Shown here piece by piece: positions 1 through 8,595 of a DNA stretch of 64,000 bases (position 1 is its first letter; every line of letters starts with the position of its first letter). The stretch comes from Halorubrum halodurans. GTDB lineage: Archaea; Halobacteriota; Halobacteria; Halobacteriales; Haloferacaceae. The DNA is taken from contig NZ_NHPJ01000131.1 in assembly GCF_002252985.1 (NCBI RefSeq), forward strand, positions 1 to 64,000, in the 5' to 3' direction. A model generated the notes under the pieces. That model was not told the origin of the DNA. It saw nothing but the letters and a program-made list of their open reading frames with translations, and ran no database searches. Position numbers and translations under genes: made by a program.

Positions 1-970
1 GCTCGCGGCGGGCGTCGGGGAGTTCGGGGATCGGGATCGACTCCTTCCAGTCGGCCACCTCCAGCGCGGGGAGGTCCGCCTCCCGGAAGTAGCGGTAGTC
101 CTTCTCGGCCTCCTTCGAGCGCATCGAGACGGTGACGCCGCGCGCCTCGTCCCAGTGGCGCGTCTCCTGTTCGATCTCGCGGCCGCGACGGAGGACGTTG
201 CGCTGGCGGGTGATCTCGTAGGCGAGCGCCCGCTCCGCGCCCTTGTGGCTCGAGATGTTCTTCACCTCGGCGCGGTTGGCGTCGGCGAGGACCTCCTCGG
301 GGACGGCGCCGTCCTCCTCCAGTTCGTCCGCGTCGACGAGCGAGACGTTGGCGTCGACGCGGAGGCTCCCGTCCCGCGTCGCGTCGAAGACGCCGAGGTA
401 CTCGAGGACCTCCTCGAGCTTCGCGAGGAACGCGCGCGTCTCGGCGGGTGACCGGAAGTCGGGCTCGGTGACGACCTCCATCAAGGGGGTCCCCGCGCGG
501 TTGTAGTTCACGAGGGTGTGGGTCGCCGACTCGATCGAGCCGCCGGCGTGCTGGATGCTGCCCGGATCCTCCTCGAGGTGCGCGCGGGTGATCCCGATGG
601 TGCGGCGCTCGCCGTCGACGGACACCTCCAGTTCGCCGTCGGCGCAGATCGGCGCGTCGTACTGGGTGAGCTGGAAGTTCTTCGGCAGGTCGGGGTAGTA
701 GTAGTTCTTCCGGTGGAACGTGGTCGTCTCGGGGATGTCGGCGTCGAGCGCCTTCCCGATCTTCACCGCGCTCTCGACGGCGGCCTCGTTGAGGACCGGC
801 AGCGCGCCCGGCAGCCCGAGACAGGTCGGGCAGGTGCGCGTGTTCGGCTCCTCGTCGTCGGCCGGCTCCGTCGAACAGCCACAGAAGACCTTGGTGTCGG
901 TCTCGAGCTGGACGTGGACCTCCAGCCCGATCACGACCGCCCGCTCCTCGGTTGCGGCCCGTGTGCTCAT
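1..970 (-). CDS. gatB: Asp/Glu-tRNA amidotransferase subunit B (partial, 3' end outside window)
   Basis: This is the first 323 residues of GatB, the subunit of the GatCAB amidotransferase that activates Glu-tRNA(Gln) or Asp-tRNA(Asn) for transamidation in the cytoplasm. The minus-strand reading starts MSTRAATEERAVVIGLEVHV and continues with the typical cradle-domain stretches: a CGC(S) and CPTC cysteine pattern, GLPGALPVLN, HRKNYYYPDLPKNFQ, and EEDPGSIQHAG. The C-terminal YqeY-like tail lies beyond the left edge. The ATG is at 968-970. A weak TATA-like element (ATTTAGG on the minus strand, near 996-1003) sits about 28 nt upstream and suggests a leaderless transcript. Identification is certain; only completeness is unknown. 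Confidence 0.95.
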   Translation of the reverse strand, partial: MSTRAATEERAVVIGLEVHVQLETDTKVFCGCSTEPADDEEPNTRTCPTCLGLPGALPVLNEAAVESAVKIGKALDADIPETTTFHRKNYYYPDLPKNFQLTQYDAPICADGELEVSVDGERRTIGITRAHLEEDPGSIQHAGGSIESATHTLVNYNRAGTPLMEVVTEPDFRSPAETRAFLAKLEEVLEYLGVFDATRDGSLRVDANVSLVDADELEEDGAVPEEVLADANRAEVKNISSHKGAERALAYEITRQRNVLRRGREIEQETRHWDEARGVTVSMRSKEAEKDYRYFREADLPALEVADWKESIPIPELPDARRE

Positions 971-1134
971 TAGCGGGTCGTTGCGGGCGGGCCACCTAAA
1001 TCGTGTCGGCACGGGCGGACGCGAGGGTTCGGCGGGATCGAGGGTTCTGCGGGAGCGAGACGTCGGGGTCGGCCGCGGCCGACCCCGGCGACGGTTCCGC
1101 AAACCCTTATGCTCGCGCGGGCGACTCCCGAGGT

Positions 1135-1830
1135 ATGGGCGAGCTCCCGGACGACTTCGACTGTACCGTGACCAACTGGGAGTACATCTACGGGCTCTGT
1201 CGGAACGTCTCGAACGCGGTGAAGCGAGCCGACTTCGAGCCGGACGTCGTCGTCGCGCTCGCCCGAGGGGGCTGGTTCGCCGGCCGCTGTATCTGTGACT
1301 TCCTCGGACTCGACGACCTCACGAGCCTCAAGATGGAACACTACGTCGGCGCGGCCGACAAGTCGGACGAGCCGCAGATCCGCTACCCGATGCCGGAGGG
1401 CAGCGTCGAGGACAAGGACGTGTTGATCATCGACGACATCGCCGACACCGGCGGGTCGATCCGCCGCGCCGAGGAGTATGTCGAGGAGCGCGACGCCGGC
1501 ACGGTCCGCACCGCGACGCTCCAGCTTCTCGGCACCTCCGAGTTCGACCCCGACTTCGTCGGCGAGCGGCTCGAGACGTGGACGTGGGTCGTCTACCCGT
1601 GGAACTTCATCGAGGACATGATCGACATCATCGCGGGCGCGATGGAGCGCGCCGACGCGACGACGTTCGACCGGGAGGCGGTCCGACACCATCTCGAGGC
1701 CGACCACGGGGTCGGCCGGATCGAGATGGAGGTCGCCCAACCCGGCCGGCTCGACGAGGTGCTCGCGGAGATGGAGCGCCGAGAGGTGATCGAGACGGTC
1801 GGCGAGGAGACCTGGACGCTCGCGGAGTGA
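1135..1830 (+). CDS. PRPP-dependent phosphoribosyltransferase
   Basis: This 231-residue protein is a type I phosphoribosyltransferase, a family that moves phosphoribose from PRPP to a purine or related base. The PRPP-binding loop reads VLIIDDIADTGGS around residues 96-108, and an early VALARGGWFAG stretch (40-50) matches the pyrophosphate-loop region. Residues from about 175 to the end form an extra basic/acidic helical extension that may be a small winged-helix-like domain. I chose ATG 1135 rather than upstream in-frame codons because a TATA-like CTTATG lies at about 1105-1110, placing transcription start at the ATG. It is 3 nt before the next gene, so the two are probably co-transcribed. 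The base substrate (guanine, xanthine, hypoxanthine) cannot be read from the sequence. Confidence 0.85.
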   Translation: MGELPDDFDCTVTNWEYIYGLCRNVSNAVKRADFEPDVVVALARGGWFAGRCICDFLGLDDLTSLKMEHYVGAADKSDEPQIRYPMPEGSVEDKDVLIIDDIADTGGSIRRAEEYVEERDAGTVRTATLQLLGTSEFDPDFVGERLETWTWVVYPWNFIEDMIDIIAGAMERADATTFDREAVRHHLEADHGVGRIEMEVAQPGRLDEVLAEMERREVIETVGEETWTLAE

Positions 1831-1833
1831 TCG

Positions 1834-2517
1834 ATGGACGCGACCGACGACGGCGGCGACGCTCCCGACCCTGACGCCCTCGACGTCCTCCTCGACGCGT
1901 ACGCGCTGAAAGACGAGGGGCGGACCGGCTGGCAGCTCCGCGGCGTCGACGACCCGGAGTCGGTCGCCGCACACTCCTGGGGCGTGGCGTATCTCGTATT
2001 GGCGCTCGGCGACCGCTTTCGCGACGACCTGCCCGGCGTCGACCTCGACCGGGCGCTCCGGCTCGCCGTCGTCCACGACGTCGCCGAGGCGGAGACGGGC
2101 GACGTGGCGACGCGGGCGGACTCGACGGCGGACCGGGTCGACCGCGAGGAGAAGGCGGCGACCGAGCGCGCCGCGATGGCCGACCTCGCCGGGCCGCTCC
2201 CCGACCGCGTCCGCGAGGCGTGGGAGGCGTACGAGGCGCGCGAGACGCCGGAGGCGGTGCTCGTCAAGGAGTGTGACCTCCTCGACACCTGCCTCCAGGC
2301 GATCGTCTACGAGCGCGACGGCCGGTACGACCCCGCGGACGGCGAGCCGGACGCGTTCGCGGAGTACGACGCCCTCGAGGAGTTCTTCGCGACGACGGCG
2401 CCGCGACTGCGGACGGCGACCGGCCGGACGCTGTTCGAACGGCTCAGGGAGCGATACCGGACGGTTCGGCGTCGCTCCGACGGGTCGGGCCCGGACGGTC
2501 CCCCCGGAGCGGAATAG
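1834..2517 (+). CDS. HD-domain hydrolase, YfbR/HDDC2-like 5'-deoxynucleotidase
   Basis: The 227-residue product has the HD phosphohydrolase metal site: ESVAAHSWG (His47), VVHDVAEAETGD (His81-Asp82, with Glu and Asp following), and a distal KECDLLD aspartate. This pattern fits the YfbR/HDDC2 group, which removes phosphate from deoxynucleoside monophosphates. The first 15 residues are acidic and disordered-looking, and the C-terminal tail is Arg/Ser/Gly rich. It begins 3 nt after the phosphoribosyltransferase stop. A salvage/dephosphorylation pairing of the two is an inference from this spacing. Substrate specificity is not visible. Confidence 0.8.
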   Translation: MDATDDGGDAPDPDALDVLLDAYALKDEGRTGWQLRGVDDPESVAAHSWGVAYLVLALGDRFRDDLPGVDLDRALRLAVVHDVAEAETGDVATRADSTADRVDREEKAATERAAMADLAGPLPDRVREAWEAYEARETPEAVLVKECDLLDTCLQAIVYERDGRYDPADGEPDAFAEYDALEEFFATTAPRLRTATGRTLFERLRERYRTVRRRSDGSGPDGPPGAE

Positions 2518-2568
2518 CAAGTCAGTTAACGTCGAACCCGGTACTCTCCGTGAGACGGAGCCTCACGC

Positions 2569-3966
2569 ATGTCCGACCACACCGACCTCATCGTCATCGG
2601 CGGGGGAATAAGCGGTGCATCGCTTCTGTACACGGTCTCGAAGTTCACCGACGTCGAGGACGTCACGCTGATCGAGAAGGAGCCCGAGATCGCGGCGGTG
2701 AACTCCCACCACACGAACAACTCCCAGACGCTCCACTTCGGCGACATCGAGACGAACTACACGCTCGAGAAGGCCGAGGAGGTCAAGGAGGGCGCGGAGC
2801 TGCTCGCCGGGTACCTCGAGAACGTCGACCCCGACCGCGAGATGCACAGCAAGCGCAGCAAGATGGTGCTCGCGGTCGGGAGCGAGGAGGTCGCGGAGCT
2901 CGAGGCCCGCTACCACGACGAGGGGTTCGGCGAGCTCTTCCCCAAGCTCGAGCCGATCGGCCGCGAGGAGATCGCGGAGATCGAGCCGAAGGTCGTCGAG
3001 GGGCGCGACCCCGACACCGAGCTCATGGCGCTCCAGACGCCCGACGGCTACGTCCTCGATTACGGCATGATCGCGGAGTCGTTCGTGGAGGCCGCCCGCG
3101 CCGAGGAGGGCGTCTCGGTCCACCTCGGAACCACGGTGACGACCGTCGACGAGGGCGGCGACGGCTTCACGGTCGAGACCGACGACGGCGACTTCGCGGC
3201 CGACGCGGTCGCCGTCGCCGCCGGGTCACACAGCCTCCAGTTCGCCCAGGAGATGGGGTACGGCGAGGACATGTCGCTGCTTCCCGTCGCGGGGAGCTTC
3301 TTCCTCGCCGACGACCTGCTGAACGGGAAGGTGTACACCCTCCAGATGAAGAAGCTGCCCTTCGCGGCGGTCCACGGCGACGCCGACGTCCACGACGGGA
3401 GCGTCACGCGCTTCGGCCCGACCGCGAAGCTCGTCCCGGCGCTCGAGCGCGGGGAGCTCTCGACGGTGGGTGACTTCGCCGACGTCTTCGGCTTCACCCC
3501 GTCCTCGTTCCTGAGCTACGCGAACATCCTCGCCGATAAGATCCTGTTCCCGTACGTGGTCCGGAACCTGGTGTACGACCTGCCGGTCGTGGGGAAACGG
3601 CAGTTCCTCCCGCACGTCCGGAAGGTCGTCCCGAGCGTCGACGTCGAGGACATCGACCGCGCGAAGGGGTACGGCGGGGTCCGCCCGCAGATCGTCGACA
3701 CCGACGCCAAGACGCTCGACATGGGCGAAGCGAAGATCCACGGCGACGGGATCCTGTTCAACATCACGCCCTCGCCGGGGGCGTCGACGGCGCTGAAGAA
3801 CGCGATGGTCGACACGCGAACCGTCCTCGAGTTCCTCGATACGGACTACTCCTTCGACGAGGAGGCCTTCCGCGCGGAGACGATCGACAACTTCCCGCGG
3901 CTCGACGAGGGGGCCGACGCGGCCGCCTCGGGCGAGGGTTCGACCGCCGTCGAGGCGGACGACTGA
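2569..3966 (+). CDS. mqo: FAD-dependent malate:quinone oxidoreductase, epsilonproteobacterial (H. pylori) type
   Basis: The 465-residue protein starts with an FAD-binding Rossmann motif, IVIGGGISGASL (residues 8-19). Its body carries stretches I recognise from the Helicobacter/Campylobacter Mqo group: NNSQTLHFGDIETNYT, LPVAGSFF, GKVYTLQMKKLPFAAVHGD, VGKRQFLPHVRKVVPS, YGGVRPQIVD and FNITPSPGAS near the C terminus. Members oxidise malate to oxaloacetate and pass electrons to the quinone pool at the membrane. The last 40 residues are an acidic Ala/Glu tail added in this lineage. The gene stands alone, about 50 nt after the HD hydrolase. Related FAD enzymes such as L-2-hydroxyglutarate oxidase are the main alternative. 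Confidence 0.82.
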   Translation: MSDHTDLIVIGGGISGASLLYTVSKFTDVEDVTLIEKEPEIAAVNSHHTNNSQTLHFGDIETNYTLEKAEEVKEGAELLAGYLENVDPDREMHSKRSKMVLAVGSEEVAELEARYHDEGFGELFPKLEPIGREEIAEIEPKVVEGRDPDTELMALQTPDGYVLDYGMIAESFVEAARAEEGVSVHLGTTVTTVDEGGDGFTVETDDGDFAADAVAVAAGSHSLQFAQEMGYGEDMSLLPVAGSFFLADDLLNGKVYTLQMKKLPFAAVHGDADVHDGSVTRFGPTAKLVPALERGELSTVGDFADVFGFTPSSFLSYANILADKILFPYVVRNLVYDLPVVGKRQFLPHVRKVVPSVDVEDIDRAKGYGGVRPQIVDTDAKTLDMGEAKIHGDGILFNITPSPGASTALKNAMVDTRTVLEFLDTDYSFDEEAFRAETIDNFPRLDEGADAAASGEGSTAVEADD

Positions 3967-4062
3967 ACGGGACCGCCCGACCGAGTTCGTCGCGGAGCGA
4001 TCTCCCGGCGAACGCGTCGCGGAGCGACACGCGTAAGGCACCGCCGCGTGGATCCGGGTCAC

Positions 4063-4206
4063 ATGACCGACGATGACGACGCGGAGCGAGACGCCGTCGC
4101 CGGCACCCGTCTCGCCCGTCGCTGGCGGGCTCTCGACCGCGGCTGGCAGGCGCTGTGTCTGGGGCTCGCGATCGTTTTCGTCCATCTCGTGATCTATCCG
4201 GTCTAA
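4063..4206 (+). CDS. 47-residue single-span membrane peptide, coupled to the YeiH-like gene
   Basis: This short frame encodes MTDDDDAERDAVAGTRLARR followed by a Trp/Arg-rich amphipathic stretch and one hydrophobic segment (about residues 31-47, ending LVIYPV). The stop codon TAA overlaps the next start in TAATG, so translation of the two is probably coupled. The acidic N terminus and C-terminal helix suggest a small membrane-anchored peptide with the N terminus in the cytoplasm. I know no family name for it. Support comes from its codon use, the exact junction with the following gene, and an otherwise empty gap. It may be an accessory subunit of the transporter. Confidence 0.6.
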   Translation: MTDDDDAERDAVAGTRLARRWRALDRGWQALCLGLAIVFVHLVIYPV

Positions 4207-5201
4207 TGACGATCCTCGACGACCTTCGGCCGTACGTTCCCGGACTGGCGCTGCTCGGCGGCGGCGCGCTGTTCGCGACGCTGCTCGGCGGGGCGGTGTC
4301 GGGGCTCCAGCCGCTCGTCGTCGCGGTCGCCGCCGGCGTCGTCGCCGCGAACACCGTCGGCACGCCGGCCGCCGCCGAACCGGGCGTCGCCCTCCACAAG
4401 CTCGCCCTGGAGACCGGGATCGTCCTGCTCGGCGCGGCGATCGCGATCGAGGAGCTGGCCGCGGCCGGGCCCACGGTCCTCGGCCTCGTGGTCGTCGCCG
4501 TCGCCGGCGGACTCCTGCTCTCGGAGGCGGTCGCGCGCGGCCTCTTCCGGATCGGGGGAACGACCCCGTCGCTTCTGGCGGCCGGCGCGAGCGTCTGCGG
4601 CGTCTCCGCCGTCGTCGCCGTCGGCCGGGTGCTCGAGGCGCGCGGGGCGGCGCTCACCTTCGCGGCCGCGACGGTGCTCCTCTTCGACGCGGTCACGCTC
4701 GTGGCGTTTCCCCTCGCGGGCGAGTGGCTCGGGCTCACCGCCCGCCAGTTCGGCGTGTGGGCGGGGGTGAGCATGTTCTCCACCGGGCCGGTCGCGGCCG
4801 CGGGGTTCGCCCACTCGACCGAGGCGGGCCAGTGGGCGACGGTGACGAAGCTCGCGCGCAACTCGCTTCTGGGCGGCGTCGCCGTCGCCTACTCGGTCGC
4901 GTACGCGGCGCGCTCCGCGACGGACCCGGAGGCCCGCGAGCTGTGGGCGGAGTTCCCGAAGTTCCTGCTCGGCTTCCTGCTCGTCGCCGCGATCGCCAAC
5001 GGCGGGCTGCTCTCGTCCGCCGCGATCGACTCGATCACCGCCGTCTCCGACGGGCTCTTTCTCGTCGCGTTCGTCGGGCTCGGGCTGTCGATCCGGGTCC
5101 GCGAGCTCCGGTCGGTCGGCCTCGCGCCGGTCGGCGTCGTCCTCGTCCACCTGCTCGTCGTGAGCGCGCTGGCGCTCGTGGCGGTGCGGACGCTCCTCTG
5201 A
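4206..5201 (+). CDS. YeiH/UPF0324-family membrane protein (putative sulfate or anion exporter)
   Basis: The 331-residue product is almost entirely hydrophobic with about ten predicted helices. Diagnostic stretches of the YeiH (Cons_hypoth698) family are visible: a Gly/Ala-rich first helix, LHKLALETGIVLLGAAI, GASVCGVSAVVAVG, MFSTGPVAAAGFAHS and the KLARNSLLG loop. YeiH relatives are called putative sulfate exporters, but experimental support is thin. ATG 4206 is preferred over upstream codons because it matches the family N terminus and overlaps the stop of the 47-residue peptide gene. The transported substrate is unknown here. Confidence 0.85.
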   Translation: MTILDDLRPYVPGLALLGGGALFATLLGGAVSGLQPLVVAVAAGVVAANTVGTPAAAEPGVALHKLALETGIVLLGAAIAIEELAAAGPTVLGLVVVAVAGGLLLSEAVARGLFRIGGTTPSLLAAGASVCGVSAVVAVGRVLEARGAALTFAAATVLLFDAVTLVAFPLAGEWLGLTARQFGVWAGVSMFSTGPVAAAGFAHSTEAGQWATVTKLARNSLLGGVAVAYSVAYAARSATDPEARELWAEFPKFLLGFLLVAAIANGGLLSSAAIDSITAVSDGLFLVAFVGLGLSIRVRELRSVGLAPVGVVLVHLLVVSALALVAVRTLL

Positions 5202-5298
5202 GCGGCACGGCCGCGGACCGTGGGTCGGTGGCCGGACCGCGGGCCGCGCGGTCGGTCCGTTTCAGGTCCTATAAGTGGCGAGCGGGCCGATCCCGGAT

Positions 5299-6177
5299 AT
5301 GAGCACGATCGGCTTCATCGGCGGCAGCGGGATCTACGAGGCGCTTCCCCTGAACGACGTGCGTGAGGTCGAGTACGACACGCCGTACGGCGAGCCGAGC
5401 GACGCGGTCACGATCGGCGAGTTCGCCGACACGGGCCGGGAGGTCGCGTTCCTCCCGCGGCACGGCTCGAACCACGGCGTCTCGCCCACCGACCTCCCGT
5501 ACCGCGCGAACATGTACGCCCTGAAGCGGGCGGGCGTGACCCACGTCTTCGCGTCGAACGCGGTCGGCAGCCTCAAGGAGGAACTCGAGCCCGGCACGCT
5601 CGTCGTCCCCGACCAGATCTACGACCGGACCAAGCGACGCGACCTCTCCTTTTACGGCGACGGCGTCGTCGTCCACCAGCCGTTCGCGGACCCGTACAGC
5701 CCCGAACTCGTCGACCACCTGACCGCGGCCGCCGAGTCGGCCGTCGGCGGCGACGGCGACGACGCCCCGCCCGTCGTGAAGGGCGGCACCTACGTCTGTA
5801 TCGAGGGGCCGCAGTACTCCACGCGCGCGGAGTCGGAGTTCTACAAGAGCCAAGGCTGGGACCTCGTCGGCATGACCGCGATCCCGGAGGCGAAGCTGGC
5901 CCGCGAGGCCGAGATCGCGTACGCGACGATCGCGGGCGTCACCGACTACGACGTCTGGAAGGCGGACAGCGAGGTGACGCTCGAGGAGGTGCTCGAGAAC
6001 GCCGAGCGGAACCAGGCGGCGATCAAGGCCGCCGTCGAGGAGGCGGTCCGGACGCTCCCGGAGGACCACACGTGCGAGGCACACACCGCGCTCGAGGGCA
6101 CGGTCAACACGCCGACGGAGGCGATCCCCGAGGCGACCAGAGACCGCGTCGAGCCGCTGCTCGGCGAGTACCTGTAA
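5299..6177 (+). CDS. mtnP: S-methyl-5'-thioadenosine phosphorylase
   Basis: This 292-residue enzyme of the PNP/MTAP family 2 cleaves methylthioadenosine with phosphate to adenine and methylthioribose-1-phosphate, part of methionine salvage. Visible motifs are IGFIGGSGIYEA at the N terminus, FLPRHGSNHGVSP, SNAVGSLKEE, VCIEGPQYSTRAESEFY and MTAIPEAKLAREAEI. The start at 5299 is fixed by a TATA-like CCTATAAG at 5268-5275, about 26 nt upstream, giving a leaderless message. A closely related purine nucleoside phosphorylase activity cannot be excluded from sequence alone. No other methionine-salvage gene is adjacent. Confidence 0.9.
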   Translation: MSTIGFIGGSGIYEALPLNDVREVEYDTPYGEPSDAVTIGEFADTGREVAFLPRHGSNHGVSPTDLPYRANMYALKRAGVTHVFASNAVGSLKEELEPGTLVVPDQIYDRTKRRDLSFYGDGVVVHQPFADPYSPELVDHLTAAAESAVGGDGDDAPPVVKGGTYVCIEGPQYSTRAESEFYKSQGWDLVGMTAIPEAKLAREAEIAYATIAGVTDYDVWKADSEVTLEEVLENAERNQAAIKAAVEEAVRTLPEDHTCEAHTALEGTVNTPTEAIPEATRDRVEPLLGEYL

Positions 6178-6270
6178 CCCGTCCACGCGACACCCTCCGG
6201 TCGGCACGCGGTGCGGTGCCGTGCGGTCGGCGACGGGAGCGTGCGTCGCCGGGGCTGACGTCCCTCCCGG

Positions 6271-7514
6271 TCAGTCGTCGAACACGTTGAACGTGAACTC
6301 CTCGTCGGAGTCGCGGGTCAGCCGCTCGGCGCCGTCGTGGCCGCTCAACGCGCCCTCGTCCATCGTCTCGTGGACGGACTCGACCGTCTCGGGCGTCACC
6401 TTCTCCGTCACCTCGAACGTCGTCACCGGGGAGACGAGCCCCCACAGCGCGCCGACCGAGTGCGCGAGGAAGGCGACGGGCGTCAAGAGGAGATACAGCG
6501 GCCACGTGAGCGGGTGTTTGTCGTACGCCGCCGCGCCGACGAGCGTGTAGACGAAGAGGACCCCGAACAGCGCGATCGACGCCGTCCGGTACCACTCCAT
6601 CCCCGGCGCCGTGCCGGGGAAGACGGCGGCGGCGAACACGAGAACCGGGACCAGCGGGGAGAGCGACCACGCGATGACTCGGGTGTAGTAGACGGGGCGG
6701 TACCTGAGCGGGAGCAACCCGCCGTCCGCGCGCGTGCCCGAGATCCACCGGCGGCGCTGCTTGGCCATCGCCCGCAGCGACGGGGCGCCTGGTTGCGGAA
6801 CCGCACGTCGAGCACGGCGAAGGAGACGCCCACCTCGTCCGCGGCCCGCCAGATGAAGTTCGTGTCCTCGGTGATCGTCGCGGCGTCCCACGTGATCGAC
6901 TGCTCGAGCGAGCGGCGGACCGCCACGCCGCCGCCCCACGCGTACAGCGGGTAGCGAAGCCGGTGGAACGCGAACTGCTCGTACTGGTAGCCGACGCGGA
7001 AGATCTCGCTCAGGTACGCGATCCGCGAGCCCGTGTACAGCGGCTTCTCCGTGAACTGGACCACGTCGGCGTCGGGCAGCCCCTCGAAGCCGGCCATGAT
7101 CGTGTCCTCGTCGAGGTAGAGCACGTACTCGCGCTCGCAGGGGACGTTCCGGCGCGCCCACTCGACCGCCCGTCCCTTGTTCGTCGCCACACACTCGAAC
7201 TCCTCGGGGACGACGTGGACCGCGGCGCCGTCGACGTCGATCGGCGCCTCGGCGATCACCCGCACGTCGTCGAGCCCGTCCGGGACCGCGTTCACGTTCG
7301 CCTGGACCACCGGCTCCGCGTCGATCGTCAGTATCCGGACCTGGACGTCCTCGTACCCCCACGCCACCTCCTCGGGGTCGACGCGGCCGCCTCGGGCGAG
7401 TACCGTCGCCTCGAGGATCCACCAGACCGCCGACAGCCCGTACAACGCCAGGGCGATCCACAGCGCGACGACCACGGCGGCGAGCGCGGGATCGGTCGCG
7501 ACGAACTCCCTCAC
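6271..7514 (-). pseudogene. Family 2 membrane glycosyltransferase, split by a -1 frameshift
   Basis: The minus strand encodes a membrane glycosyltransferase in two frames. The N-terminal part (start 7514) has one membrane helix, a Rossmann-like nucleotide-sugar fold, the metal-binding YLDEDT motif, and ends at VLDVRFRNQAP. The C-terminal part continues in another frame as PSLRAMAKQRRRWISG, which contains the Q..RW motif of processive enzymes, followed by about four helices and an acidic tail. The junction is at the four G bases 6782-6785 (CCCC on the coding strand). One extra C would restore AP-PSLRAMAK and a single protein of about 414 residues. Either a genuine disrupted gene or a consensus error is possible. 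Product sugar and acceptor are unknown. Confidence 0.8.
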
Positions 7515-7596
7515 GACGTCACCTGTATTCGGGTCGATAATGAGCGTGTCGGCGGGAACCCGCGATCGGGCCGACGGGATCCGGGGCGACGCCGGT

Positions 7597-8595
7597 TCAG
7601 TCCGCGAGCGCCTCGCTCTCGCCCGCGGCCGCCGCGGGGTCGCCGATCCAGAGGTCGCCGAACAGGTCGTCCTGGCGGAGTCGGACGCTTCCCCGGTGGG
7701 CCATGAACAACAGCGCGAGGAACGTCATGAACGGCCGGCCGCCCGCCGACTCCACCTCGGCGAACAACACCTCCGCGCGCCCGCCCTCGAAGTGCGGGCG
7801 GAGGGCGGCCTCCACCTCCCCTATCACCTCCTCGATGTCCTCGTCGTGGGTGCGGTCGGTCGCCTCCCCGGCGGTCGGCTCGCCGTCACGGCGGAACTCG
7901 TCGCCGGCGTGGTAATCCAGCGTCTGGGTCCCCCGGCCGTAGCCGCTCGGCGACTCCGAGGTGTCGTACTCGCGGGACTCCTTCCACCAGGAGTCGCGCT
8001 CGGCCTCGCGCAGCTCGCGGACCAGCTCGTCGAGCGTCTCCGGCGACCCGCGGGTGTTCTTGCGGTCGAGCCGGCGGTCCATCTCCGCCTCCAGCCGATC
8101 GACGGGGTCGAACTCCGGGTCCGCGGGGTCGGCGGCGCCGCCCTGCATCGCCAGCTCCCACGGCTCCGGCTCCTCCCCGTCGTCCTCGTCGTCCTCGGCG
8201 AGCATTCCGTCGCTCTTCATCCGCAGCAGGACGCTCGCGTAGAACAGCGCGCGGCCCGTCGTCCGGAGGTCCGTCTCGTCGAGCCTCTCGAGGAAGGCGT
8301 CGGTCACCCGGACGATGTCGATGTCCCACGGCTCGATCTCGCCCTCCTCCGCGAGCTGGACGAGCAGCTCGACGGGTTCGACCTCGTCCTCGTCCTCGTC
8401 CGTGTCGGCGGAGGCCGCGGAAGCGACGTCGGCGGCCGCGGCGGAACCGGCGTCGGCCGCACCGTCGGCCGAGGGGACGTCGCCCTCGTCGCCCTCGTCG
8501 CCGAACGTCGGCGTCGCGCCGTCGCGGTCGCTCGTCAGGTCCAGATCGGGGACGCCGCCGCCCGCCCCGGCGTCGGCCGAGCCGTCGTCAGTCAT
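7597..8595 (-). CDS. scpA: Segregation and condensation protein A (kleisin)
   Basis: The 332-residue product matches ScpA, the kleisin subunit that bridges SMC heads in prokaryotic condensin. After an acidic low-complexity N terminus (about residues 1-85), the core begins PVELLVQLAEEGEIEPWDID and continues through a helical domain with RALFYASVLLRMKSDGML. The C-terminal winged-helix region is recognisable as FLALLFMAHRGSVRLRQDDLFGDLWI. Its ATG overlaps the end of smc by 8 nt, so the two are translated from one message. No scpB is present in the window; many archaea lack it. Confidence 0.9.
   Translation of the reverse strand: MTDDGSADAGAGGGVPDLDLTSDRDGATPTFGDEGDEGDVPSADGAADAGSAAAADVASAASADTDEDEDEVEPVELLVQLAEEGEIEPWDIDIVRVTDAFLERLDETDLRTTGRALFYASVLLRMKSDGMLAEDDEDDGEEPEPWELAMQGGAADPADPEFDPVDRLEAEMDRRLDRKNTRGSPETLDELVRELREAERDSWWKESREYDTSESPSGYGRGTQTLDYHAGDEFRRDGEPTAGEATDRTHDEDIEEVIGEVEAALRPHFEGGRAEVLFAEVESAGGRPFMTFLALLFMAHRGSVRLRQDDLFGDLWIGDPAAAAGESEALAD

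Noticed and set aside
970-2520. Long open frame antisense to the phosphoribosyltransferase and HD genes
   Set aside because: It opposes two clear enzyme genes and has no domain; a composition artefact.
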